Origin: Alentia gelatinosa
Lineage: Eukaryota; Annelida; Polychaeta; Phyllodocida; Polynoidae
NCBI GenBank assembly: GCA_950022655.1
Contig: OX465583.1
Span: 32,267,360 to 32,331,359 of the forward strand
Direction: 5' to 3'
Length of the DNA stretch: 64,000 nt
Shown here: positions 23,930-34,100 of the stretch, piece after piece
How positions within the stretch are numbered: the first letter of the stretch is position 1
How the letters are laid out: each line of letters begins with the position of its first letter
Made by a program: the position numbers and the translations under genes
The notes under the pieces: generated by a model
What the model saw: only the letters and a program-made list of their open reading frames with translations
Databases searched by the model: none
What the model was told of the DNA's origin: nothing

Positions 23930-24180
23930 AACACAACAAGATGGCGACCGACTGCTACCGCTGGCGGCCATTCCCATAATTCCCTGCACCGACACGGACC
24001 TGTAACGGCATGGCGATGGGCGAAAAAGAGGAACATGGTTTCACTCAAACGGAAGGTCCCCAGTAAGGACGCGTCAGTCACGGCTACGGCGCCATCTTGT
24101 TGGGGTTTTTTCATCTCGGGGAAATTATGATTCTGACTCCAGAGCAGTGCATGATGGGAAGCCCCAGACCACACGTCACA
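23930..24180. promoter_or_regulatory. Promoter-like block with two YY1-type sites
   Basis: AAGATGGCGACC at about 23939 and, on the other strand, AACAAGATGGCGCC (reverse of 24090-24105) are strong YY1-type words, usual just downstream of housekeeping transcription starts. GC-rich with open frames on both strands, but no convincing start codon plus splice donor was found. Confidence 0.3.
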
Positions 24181-24189
24181 CAGCTCTCC

Positions 24190-25150
24190 TCATTTTTTCA
24201 ATTTTAATCCGATCGGCCGCCTAATTAAGTTGTATTGGATCTTAATTAGAAATTAACACATTAACTACTTAATCCAAGAATGAATCAGCGGCGCGAGTGA
24301 AAATATTAATTAGAAAATTATTGCGTTAAGCTAGAAGCGGCGCGGACCCGGCGGTGTTGCCGACGAGGTTTTTGTCTTCTAGTGCTATCTAATTACCAAG
24401 TAATCAATGAATACGCAATTCGTTTAATTACACAATACTTCGGGACCCCCGCCACAATTTCGGCGCAATTATCCCTCAAATTACCGAGAGTTATTGTATA
24501 AAAGTTTCTCGCCGAGAAAAAGCCGGATATCACTGGGAGGCGCTGGCCCCCGGAAGTGGCGGGGGCATTGTTTGCGCAGGCGCGCGCCGTGTGGTGGCGT
24601 CTTTGCTTATTACGAGTCATTCAATTAGGGGCACCATTAAACAAATTGAAAGTTCATTATTTGAACGGTACTCGTGGCCGCTAGCGAGGGTGATGTGATT
24701 GCGTAGACAGAGCCTCGCGTGGGATATGGGTCATAGCAAATGTTTAAATAAGTCTCCCGCCGCCACCCGCCGCCCCACCCGTTACAACGAGCCGCGAGAA
24801 GCCAACTTTTTTTTGCCTCTCTCGCCACCAACGTCTCGGTTCTTCCCGGTTTCGCACTCTGAGAATGTGGCAAGGGTGTGAGGCGGGGCGACAGGGGCTT
24901 TTAGATAATAAACATCGGGGCCCGCCTTGCAGCCACCCCAATCCAATTAAATTTCAACTCCTCCTCTCGCAGTAAGCCACACACTTTAAGGTCGGTGCCA
25001 ACACAAAAGCTTAGCATTGATAAGCCGAGTTTAAACCCCACAACCGACTGATAACAAGCAGCGAACGCATGCGCATTGGGTGGGCCCGTTATAGTAGGAA
25101 CCTGGAGGAGGAGAGGGTGGGGGCCCCTGCGGTGGTGGAAGCTGGAGATG
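24190..25150. promoter_or_regulatory. Homeodomain-site-dense island (candidate CNE)
   Basis: 24210-24660 has at least eight TAATTA/TTAATT cores (CTAATTAAG, CTTAATTAGAAATTAAC, ATTAATTAGAAAATTATTG, TCTAATTACC, GTTTAATTACAC, TCAATTAGGGG) with TTAATCC and AAGTAATCAATG, alternating with CpG-rich words. 24660-25150 continues GC-rich with an NRF1-like GCATGCGCATTGG near 25067. This is the densest such cluster in the window. An enhancer of the nearby DRGX is a reasonable inference. Confidence 0.45.
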
Positions 25151-25199
25151 TCTTTTACTAGGAGAGTTGGCAGAGAGGCGAGCGTAAAAATTTTAACGA

Positions 25200-27080
25200 T
25201 CATAGTACGCTGCTAACAAAGTCATTATGGCTGACAAACCTGTTTCTGTGCTCGAAACGAAGATGGTAATTTCCGCCTGATGTGCTTCCTGCCGTTCTGC
25301 TATATCTTCTAGGCTTTGTCCGACATATATGGCATCCGAGAGACAGTTTGGAGTTCAGAAATGACTTTAAATATTGTAAAGAGTTCATTTGGTGTATTGA
25401 TCAAAGTTAAAGACGCTGAAAAAACGATTTAAGCCACACCCCAACACTATGGCTTTCTAATGGATATCGTCTTCAAATTGCTGAATCGTTTGAAAGAAGT
25501 TATATAATATCAAAATATTTCTCTTTGTATTACTCTGTTTATTTGAGTCCAGAACTAATCAATATGAGCATCCGTTCAGTTAATGATTTTAAGTTACAAA
25601 AGAAATCTGGCCCTAAACAAGCTTCGGCCCACCTTACTGATCTTGAATGAATACACAGCCCACTGGAGATAATGCACGATGTCTAATCCTCCCACAAAAC
25701 AACCAGCATGCATTTCTCTACTCGGTGGATTTGGTTCCAACTGAGAATCCATCCACGGGTCTTCCGAGGTTATCTAAGATGTCTCCATGGCTATCCATCT
25801 GTACTGAACGCAATAATCTAGTCCACAACGCATATGTTCATTGCTGGTGGGAATCCAAAATATTGAGAATCCCACGTCGACCAAATACTATTTAATATTT
25901 CTAAAATAACAACGAATATGTTGCCATTAATCATTCCCGTGATTCTACTTATTCTATTTGTAGATCTTCCTTTCATTTGTATACCTCCATCATTTCGGTT
26001 GCTGTTCAACATAATGACACATTTTGCATTGAGGACTAATTTGATATTAGTATTTTGGTTCAATACAAACCATAATATAATAGTCAACGTACAATTCAAT
26101 AGATAGTTCCACAAAGTGATTTTTTTAAAGAAGGGGATGAAGGTCCTTATTCATTAGGTATACTGGCCAAATATATCAGTATAAAAAGAATTGAGTTTCG
26201 ATTTTTAAGGACTTCACGACATTTTCTGTACAGGAATAATTAGAATTTTAATATACACGTCGATTTTAGGTCTATGTAGAGTCGTATGTACGCAGTCAAC
26301 AATGGCAGGACTTTTCTTGCGAGTACTCACATAACCCAGAATGAATCAATATAAGGACATATTTCTTTTTGCAATTACCTGTGTATGTCTAAGATTTAAC
26401 CCTTTTCCAGTTGGTGAATTACCTATTCATTTAAACAATGAACATAGTTCATTGCTTTACTGAGACCTCGACTTCTCATTTAATACCCAGGTGACAGATC
26501 TCAGACGTCTCAACGTTGGTTTGACTAGAAACTAGATACGGCGTCTGAAATATCACCACCATCTCTTTTATATATAACCTGCTCAGATATCAAACAATTA
26601 TAGGTTGTCGGCCGTGTCAGTATTTCCAAATCATCCACAAGAGTAATGCTGTCTTGCAAATCTTAAAGAAATTCTATCAATTATTTGTCAATTACTATTG
26701 GTTGGTAGGATTTGTCGGCAAAGAGTACTCAAAATTTAGCCTGCATGTACCCACAAAGGTTTTTCGATGGGGAAAACGCATCTTTTTCGGTTTTCTTTTT
26801 AGTTACATAATAAGAACAACCACCTGAAAGTAAGAACTCATCGGAAATTAAACCGATTGTGAGAAAAATTAAGGGTGTTGCCATGAATCTCCACCTGTAA
26901 GTAGACGCCAGAAAACTACACCTTTTCACCATTTGTCAACAATCGTATTATCTCATGATCTTCGTAATGTTATCGAATTAAATTGAATTGAAATGTCATA
27001 AATACCTTGTTGTTGTAACCCATTAAACTTCACTCTTTAGGTTCATGACGAGAGACTAGAATCATGGAATCAGCAAAAAT
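25200..27080. other. AT-rich stretch, no gene seen
   Basis: Unique AT-rich DNA. Short open frames exist on both strands at 25647-26114 as overlapping sense/antisense pairs with no recognisable protein features. No RNA gene or element ends seen. Confidence 0.5.
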
Positions 27081-27114
27081 GTGTCCGCCTCAAGCTACCA
27101 ACAACAACACTGTC

Positions 27115-27190
27115 AGACGCCGAAACACGTGACAGTGCGCGTGCGCGGAGTGTGACTGGCCGCCATGTTGGAGCTACGTAAAGGTCAGAC
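27115..27190. promoter_or_regulatory. Housekeeping-type promoter motif cluster
   Basis: Within 60 bases are CACGTGAC (E-box), TGCGCGTGCGCG (NRF1-like) and GCCGCCATGTTGG (YY1, sense on the minus strand as CAACATGGCGGC). The YY1 orientation suggests minus-strand initiation near 27180. No first exon with a clear donor and partner could be assigned, so the target is unknown. Confidence 0.4.
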
Positions 27191-27502
27191 AGTTTCTTAC
27201 CTTTTTACCTAGCGAGTTTCTTACAGATGTCTGGAGGCATGACGAGGCCACTCCCAGAGGGTTTTTACATCCTTTAACTGTATTTTTTGTGTGTGGAAAC
27301 GCCAGGTTTTTCTTACCCGGAGGCCTGGAGTGTGCAATGGTGCTCTGAGAAGAGCACAGTGCCTACAGGAGGTCGGAGGGGGAAAAGTCAGACGATGCTT
27401 GGTTGAGGTTAACCATGGCTGTTGCAGCAACTCTGCTTATGGTGGAATTCTAATGTTATGTTAGAGAATGAGGAATACTGCCTTATAACACATTGCTAGT
27501 TT

Positions 27503-27688
27503 GAGCATACTGAGAACGATTAGCCTTTGGTTTAGCAGTAAATCTACCACTGCTGGGGGTGAAGGACAAGAGTGGCTGCAGTGGGACTCGAACCCACAAA
27601 GTACTATAACCTTGGGGTAACAAGCCCAGTGCCTTTACTGCTGAGGTACCTCCCCAACCGAGTTTGAACACATTGAGGTCCCCATCAC
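27503..27688 (-). mobile_element. tRNA-derived SINE, copy with intact tRNA head
   Basis: On the minus strand it begins GGGGAGGTACCTCAGCAGTA (A-box-like), continues to GGTTCGAGTCCCACTGCAGCC (perfect B box GGTTCGAGTCC), then the body with CACCCCCAGCAGTGGTAGATT and CCAAAGGCTAATCG. The body words recur at 56.7 and 60.1 kb. Possible target-site duplication: ACACATTGCTAGTTTG at about 27488 and ACACAGTGCTAGTTTG at about 27686. Truncated before the AAC-rich tail. Confidence 0.75.
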
Positions 27689-28046
27689 ACAGTGCTAGTT
27701 TGTACAACTTACTTTTTTATCAGACATTGGTAATCTGTGCATTAATCAGGAGGGATGTAATTTCCTGTTCACATACCAATAGACGACGGAAGAGTCGATA
27801 ATGGATCACATAATCGGCAGTTTGACCTCCAGCTCCAGGAATATAAACCCTACATAAACACCTTCTAAGCTTTAGTAGATCAATTCATTCTCATCCCTTC
27901 CCAGATTGACGTGGGTAGGGTATTTGTCCATTACAACACTCATTCCTTGGTAGAACCTCAATTTCACATGATATATCAAGTCGAAGTCTCCCGCTACAAT
28001 TTTACCTTGGCCAACATTAGAATGTCTACGGTAACAGACTTATATA

Positions 28047-28190
28047 GAACTGCATCGAGAATCGTATAAATAGACAATACTCCACGAGTTTGGATGTGCC
28101 CGCATCGTCATCGAGGCAAAGCCGAGTGACGATTATGGCACATCCAAACGAGTTGAGTATTGTCTATTTTACGATTCGAGTGCAGTTCTG
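28047..28190. repeat. 144-bp near-perfect hairpin
   Basis: The left arm starts GAACTGCATCGAGAATCGTA and the right arm ends TACGATTCGAGTGCAGTTC. Inner arms GACAATACTCCACGAGTTTGG and CCAAACGAGTTGAGTATTGTC pair, and a further inner stem CGTCATCGAGGC/GCCGAGTGACG closes the loop. Arms total about 65 bases. It may be a foldback MITE; transcribed, it would be a long hairpin RNA. No coding capacity. Confidence 0.6.
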
Positions 28191-28232
28191 GATTTATCTT
28201 ACCCCTTTCTATGATGTTAGATAGTATCAGAA

Positions 28233-28310
28233 TATCAGAATAGCTCGAATTCACTACGCCACGACCGTGGCGTAGTATTGTCACTTTATTGGGGTGATCG
28301 TGGAGTATTT
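28233..28310. repeat. Short CG-centred palindrome
   Basis: CACTACGCCACGACCGTGGCGTAGT is a near-perfect palindrome 45 bases after the long hairpin, followed by ATTGTCACTTTATT. It resembles the hairpin at 15110-15160 beside the first dispersed repeat (CGTAGT plus GTCATTTTTT). Confidence 0.4.
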
Positions 28311-28799
28311 TTTCCTAATGTTATTTCTATGGCGAAGCTTGTACCAGGGGTGAGATAAATGTATTTATATGCCAAGTTTCCTTGAGATTGAGCTGAAAAG
28401 CAAAACACATTTGGGTGGGATTTTCAAAACCTGCTAAATTGGCCAAAACAGGTTTATTTAAGGCAGATGTTATATAAACGTATCTCATCAATGCAAAACT
28501 GACATTTTCTGGTGCATCTTTTGATAGTCTTTCATTCCAACTTAGAGTTTTTTATAGCTCTGAGGAATTTTTCCTTCCGAAAATCAACAAAAACTGTGAT
28601 TTTCTAGTGTTTTCACTTTTTTTCAAAATCTGGGAGGCACAATGTTGAGTCAATTGTTTCTATTAACCTTTTAAAAGCATATGTCATGAGAAGTGTAGAC
28701 AACATTGTTTTGAAAATAAGTTGAAGTTTGAAAAAATATCAAAATGGTAAAAACTATCCAGGACCTTTAAATTTTCCAACTGAGAGCCCAATAGAGCAT

Positions 28800-29700
28800 G
28801 TTGTCCGACACCCCACTATTGAGAGGATCGTACTAATAAGATATATATTGAGAAATTAATTTTCCTTTGTTGCAAATTGTTGACCAATATCCTGACTGTG
28901 ATACCTGAAAGTTTCAACACAATCAGATTATCCATTCTGATATTAAAACATCGTGATTCCATGATGATATTTTTCCCCAAAAATGGGGTGTTGGACAACA
29001 CACCTGTTAAAAGATGTATAGAAGAAATGATAATTATAATAGAAAAACAAATATTCCTGTATATGTTAAGTGGCCCTACCACTTATGAATACCCAGGTTG
29101 TTTTTTTTCTAAATGAAAAAATATACATTTTGTGGTTCAAAAACTAAAAACGTGTTGTCCAACACCCCGGGGTGTCGGACAACATGCCCTGATATAAGTC
29201 ATGATTTTGGGGTTGTTTCTTATCAGTAATTGAGTGGTTTGCTTTGTAAAATATAGATCACTATCATTTCATTAAGAATATAAAGGATTATAGTTACTGA
29301 TATTATTTTATTCATTGTTCTGAGTAGTTTTAAAAACGTGTTGTCCAACACCCCTGTGTTGTCCGACATCCCTGTGTTGCCCAACACTCCAAATATGGTT
29401 TAGAGCTTTTGTTTTAAATCTAATATATCATAAAGGTGTTTGGGGTCTAATATAACATGTCACTATATAGTATTAGTTCTTTTCAAAATATAAGCATTTC
29501 AAATGTTTCGTGAAATTTCAAACATTTTAGGGGGTCGGACAACATGCAGTATTATACACAATTTCAATAGGCTCTCAAATCTAAACCATTCATCCGATTT
29601 TGTTGGAATGTTTTTCTGGAAGGTACTTAGTCAGTTACTAATATAAAATATAAAAAGAAGTATTATTCTAAAATTAATTTTTGGGTGTCTGACCCCAGGG
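28800..29700. repeat. Interspersed TTGTCC(A/G)ACACCCC words
   Basis: The 14-mer TTGTCCGACACCCC or its complement recurs in AT-rich DNA at about 28801, 28991 (TTGGACAACACACC), 29155 (head-to-head pair TTGTCCAACACCCC then GGGGTGTCGGACAA), 29341-29390 (three in a row), and 29532 (GGGTCGGACAACA), with a weaker form near 29684. The long AT-rich spacers do not repeat obviously. Origin unknown. Confidence 0.55.
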
Positions 29701-29958
29701 TGAAAGCGCAATTTAGGTTTCAAAAATCCGACCCATTTACCTGAAAAAATAGTCATTACTCATGGGAATTTTGACTCCATCTTAATCTCTAAAGAGTCTA
29801 TATGGGAATATATATTTGGCCTACTCGTCCAGTCCGAGGACTCTTACTTACTAAGGGTTTTTTGTCTTTTCATCTTCTGATCCCTCAACCTGTGTGTATC
29901 ATTAACCTGCCTGGGCGCATGCCCTTGGAAGAACAATTGAGGCTGCCGATCGTCTTGC

Positions 29959-30568
29959 TTAATTGAAAGTTATACTTTCCATGTCTATTGCCAAACACAG
30001 GACCATCTGGCGTATGTCTCCCAAGATTGCCTCGAACGAGGTCACAAACTAATCAACAATTGCTTCTCTTCCTTCCTCATTTCCTTGGTTTGTCTGATAT
30101 CGATTGGAATTTGGTTGGAAGCCCCCATAACCATTAGTGTCCCTGATTGTAACTTTTGGACATCAAAGATAGGAGTACCTCTCTGAACAACTGTCCTCTA
30201 CCAAAGTATCGAGGACTACCATGAATCTTTCCGGGATCTTGGAAAATATTACGGGTCTTTCTCTTTCAGTTTTTCCTGAAGCTTTACTGGCAACATCCTT
30301 TACCTTCACTCCCAATTTACTACCAATCACTGATCCGACTCTCCTCCCTCCGCTAGGTAGAGATTTTGCATTATTTCACAGTGTTAAACAAAGCATCATT
30401 TCTGATTAAGACCCCAAAAGCAGTCACAGCCATGACTTGCAGAGCATCCAGAACGTTTGTCTCACTGCAGGTAAGGCCCACACGATATGGTCCAAGGACT
30501 ACCAGGTGTTTTAGAAATGCACTTGAGATAAATTCTTTTGTATCATCCACAAGCAGAGAAATAACACA
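29959..30568 (-). pseudogene. Degenerate protein-coding relic, family not recognised
   Basis: On the minus strand, 30568-30371 is an open frame of 65 codons without early Met (CVISLLVDDTKEFISSAFLK...GPYRVGLTCSETNVL). After a frame change, 30345-30163 reads RRVGSVIGSKLGVKVKDVAS and RERPVIFSKIPERFMVVLDT. Past a TGA the same frame continues with RDTNGYGGFQPNSNRY and FEAILGDIRQMVLCLAIDM before TAA at 29959. Codon-like flow broken by stops suggests a dead gene or transposon ORF. The overlapping plus-strand frame at 30221-30409 is an alternative but reads less like protein. It lies just past the CHTF18 3' end. Confidence 0.3.
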
Positions 30569-30597
30569 TCAATAAAGTCAAAAGATAACAGGGCTTC

Positions 30598-30603
30598 TTT
30601 TAT
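30598..30603 (-). terminator. CHTF18: Candidate CHTF18 polyadenylation signal
   Basis: TTTATT on the plus strand is AATAAA on the minus strand, about 490 bases after the CHTF18 stop. It would give a 3' UTR of about 0.5 kb. Other nearby hexamers on the same strand are not excluded. Confidence 0.4.
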
Positions 30604-30962
30604 TTGTCAATACCCATGAATCATATATTCATAAATAAGGCGAGTCCCACGGGAACCTCAGACGATATGTTTTTCATACTAGTAATTTTTCATACATAGA
30701 TTGCATTGTTGAGCCATACTGGTAGACCCTGGAAAATCCACATAACCGGGACATATCCAATCGATGTATATTACAAGGGAAGCATTCGGATAATATTGAA
30801 TATTCACAGAGAGAACTTGGATTTGCAATATATCTGGGAAAAGCCTTTAGTTGTTGAGCGAGTTGAGCAGGGAAAGATATATATATATATGGAACCAGCA
30901 GTCCAATGCATTAATATATAGAAAGCAAGGCTCAATAACAGGTCTGATATCCTTGACCGTGA

Positions 30963-30998
30963 TGACGTACATCATGACGTCATCCTTCAATGACGTAA
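30963..30998. promoter_or_regulatory. Triple CRE/ATF-type cluster
   Basis: TGACGTAC, TGACGTCA and TGACGTAA start at 30963, 30975 and 30991, in the CHTF18 3' UTR. Three ACGT-core sites in 36 bases are a strong candidate for CREB/ATF binding. Confidence 0.4.
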
Positions 30999-31070
30999 CT
31001 CCTTCCAGTGGCTGGCAGGTGGCTGATCCCGTACCTCCGCTTGTTGCTGGCGTGTCTCTGGAATGGTAGA

Positions 31071-31090
31071 GGTGGCGCCCCCTGTGGCGG
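31071..31090 (-). promoter_or_regulatory. CTCF-like motif (reverse) at the CHTF18 stop
   Basis: The reverse complement reads CCGCCACAGGGGGCGCCACC, an excellent CTCF core, within the 3' UTR four bases after the CHTF18 stop. It could mark a boundary between DRGX and CHTF18. Confidence 0.5.
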
Positions 31091-31093
31091 CAT

Positions 31094-31194
31094 TCAGAGT
31101 AAGTCGGAGACGCGCACCGTGCGCCGCACGGCGTTCGTGAAACCCTCCTTGAACCGGAACCAGATGTCTCCGCCAATCACCTCCCTCGTTACAT
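31094..31194 (-). CDS. CHTF18: CHTF18 terminal exon
   Basis: The acceptor on the minus strand is TATGCCTTTCTTGCAG, ending at 31195. The exon holds 33 codons including TGA (31096-31094) after two bases that complete a split Asp codon. It encodes the DCC1/CTF8-binding tail of CTF18 (WFRFKEGFTNAVRR ... DLL). A CTCF-like word starts four bases past the stop. Confidence 0.92.
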
Positions 31195-34100
31195 CTGCAA
31201 GAAAGGCATACAAGACGCGTCATGACAGCGGCTACTAACCCCTTGCTTCCCCAGTTCCCGCTAGCGAGGTAGGGGGCTGATTAATCATTGAAAGGCGGGC
31301 GAAATTAGAAAATGGGGCTTGGGGGTGAGCTAAGCCCAAACCACCAACCCCAACATGTCCGGCGACCCGCATGCATGTTTGATGAGGGAACCCAGGTCCG
31401 ACCGACTCTATTAAATGTCACTGCCGGCTACAAAACGATAAATTAGATATATCAGAGTGTGTGGCGACCGGACGGGCCGGGCCGGGGCCCGATCCCCCCG
31501 CCGGCCGCTGTCTGATTGGGTGCCGTGACAGGTCCGGCCTCGGCCTCGGTCCCCCTGTCCACCGCCCCCTTAATCCAATTGGCTTTTAATCCGGTTAGCA
31601 CCGAGCAAATTGGGCGCCAGCGCTTTATTGGGGGAACACAACTAGATTAGTACTTGGTCCGGCAATCGAATCAGCCGCTGCACATGCATGTATACATGCA
31701 GGGGTCGCATTCACGGGGCTACATTTTATTGGCACGCCGATGTCTATTTCCGCCGGTAGGGGTCAGGCAGGGCAGCCCCGCACTGACGGCCATCCTGACA
31801 TCTCACTCGCTGAATCAAAGGACAAGGCCCGCAGTGAATGAGGAGGAGGCCACGATTGGTGCTCTCGTGGTGTATTTACCGGACGTGGGGGAAAGGGGCG
31901 CCGGGCCTATTACCCTCAGAACACCCCCTTCTCCCATCCTACCCCCTCGACGTGCCTCGAACACACATACTGTATACACTCCTCCACCTACCGACGGCTT
32001 CTATAGATGTTTTCAAGGTTAGAGTAATAGGACCACCATCTTGAATACATAGGTCAGTGTAAGGGCATAGCGAGTGGGGCCTTACATTGAGCACACACAG
32101 AAAGACAGGGTGGGGCCTTCCAAAGTTTTTGAAATTTTCGAAATATTTCTTTAAATCTTTTGTGTACAGGATGAATAAGGGATGAGAAGGCCAGATTTTT
32201 CTTGCGTATGTATTTTACGGATGACACTGAACTTACTATAATGTCTGAGCCAACAGTATAAAACAACACTGTCATTGCTCTCATTATGAAACACTATAAA
32301 TGAATTGCGATATGACAAAGACCTCACCCTTACACATAGAGACACACACTTCAAGTTACCACGTGTACGACGTTGTATACTAAGACGGCAGTCATGCGAG
32401 CACTCACTAAAACAACTATGCTCTATGATGTGCGATGTGCAGATCAAATTAATGAGCGTTTCCGCCGTCAAGTGAAACTGTAATTAGAAGTCGTCAGTGA
32501 CGTGCCGAACGAGGCCACTTTATCAGCAGACTCTACGAGTCCTAGGCTTTCATCATATAAAAACACACAAGTTCACAGTGTCACGGTGGGCGGGGGTGAA
32601 TGAACGCCCGAGAAACGCTGGCGAGGAACGCTGCGAGGTTTTCCTACGCGACATAATTGATATAACGTCGACGTATGAGCGCCGGCCTTTTGATGTTCTT
32701 AACGATATTCAATTGCTGTCTGTTGGCGCCTTGTTTGTTTCCCTTGTGTACCTTTGCTACAATTAAAAGTAAAATCCCTTGAAGCTTTTGTTCGGAATGA
32801 GAGGCGATCTCGGCGCTAACGACACCTACACAGCGGCGGATATTTTTGTGTCGTTTTATGCGATAAAGCGACACTGAACGCGATAACAAACACAAGCAAT
32901 GAGATCCTGCTCAAAGAAAACAAAGTCGTATTCATACGCTAAGAGGCTGTAAGGAGTATTTTTCAGCTGAAGTCTCGTTATGCTATGAAGATGGTGTTTT
33001 TACATAACAAATCGCAGCGTCACAAAATATATCACGTTAATAGTAGATCTGATAAGCACAAAACAAAGCGTGTTAATTGGATACAGAAGACAGTGCGACA
33101 TCCTTGTAATGTCTATTTCTTTTAAAGATAGATAAAATAAAACTCTCAAACGTTAATTATGTTTAGAAGTGCTACGTAGAGATAAGTTTATTCTTCAAAT
33201 GAATTGCAGTTCATATTTATGCTCATATTTAAAACTCAAAACTTTGAAATATCATATGCGGAACTCTGAGGAACTTTTATACAGTATATTTTTCACAATC
33301 TCTACAAATCAAAGGAAAATACTAAATCGTGAAAAGCAGTAAACGATTACACACTTCTGTTCCTCAGAAAATAAGTTTCAATAATATCCTCACAAAAGTT
33401 GATGTTACCCATATAAATTATTTTCCGGGAGTGAAAGTTACAATCAGAGCAGTCTCAACGTTGAGCATATGTGGTAAAAAATTATCAGGACATACGAAAG
33501 GAACTGGCGATTCATTATCTATGTAGTCTATCTTCACAATAGGTTTTAGGAGATGTTAGGAGAAAACGATAAGATAAAATAACCTCGATTTTGGGAACAT
33601 CGATGTGGCTTATTAGTGACATACAATGGCTACATAATATACATGAACAATTGTTACGAAATACCGATACTTTCCCCAACACCACCCATTAACACCCACA
33701 CAGATGTTTCAGGTTTCTGTTGAGGGGGAGGAGGGGGTAGAAATAAGTCGAGTAGAGTGTGATAATAAAGGCATATTCAGGATCTGCCAGTAGAGAGGGC
33801 TTCATGGCGATAATCCAGTCAGTGAAGCGAACAAGTCTCGTACTGATTCCACCATCTACCCCCATCCTGCTTACCCCAGCCCAAAGCATGCACCCTGCTT
33901 CAGTTAGGTGGTATGAACCCCATCCTTTTGTCGCCATCTCCTCACCACGCCACTCGCCAATAAGCGGTTATTTTTCTATGCTAATGGTCAATTACCCAGG
34001 CAATATAATGGCCGTAATGACTATTTATTAGTCTATCATGCTCAAAGTGTATGGCACAATTGGGTTAGGCGAGGGGCGGAGCGCCCACCCCCGTGTATTT

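Noticed and set aside
28877..29116. Plus/minus frames across the TTGTCC word cluster
   Set aside because: AT-rich chance frames on both strands with no protein features.
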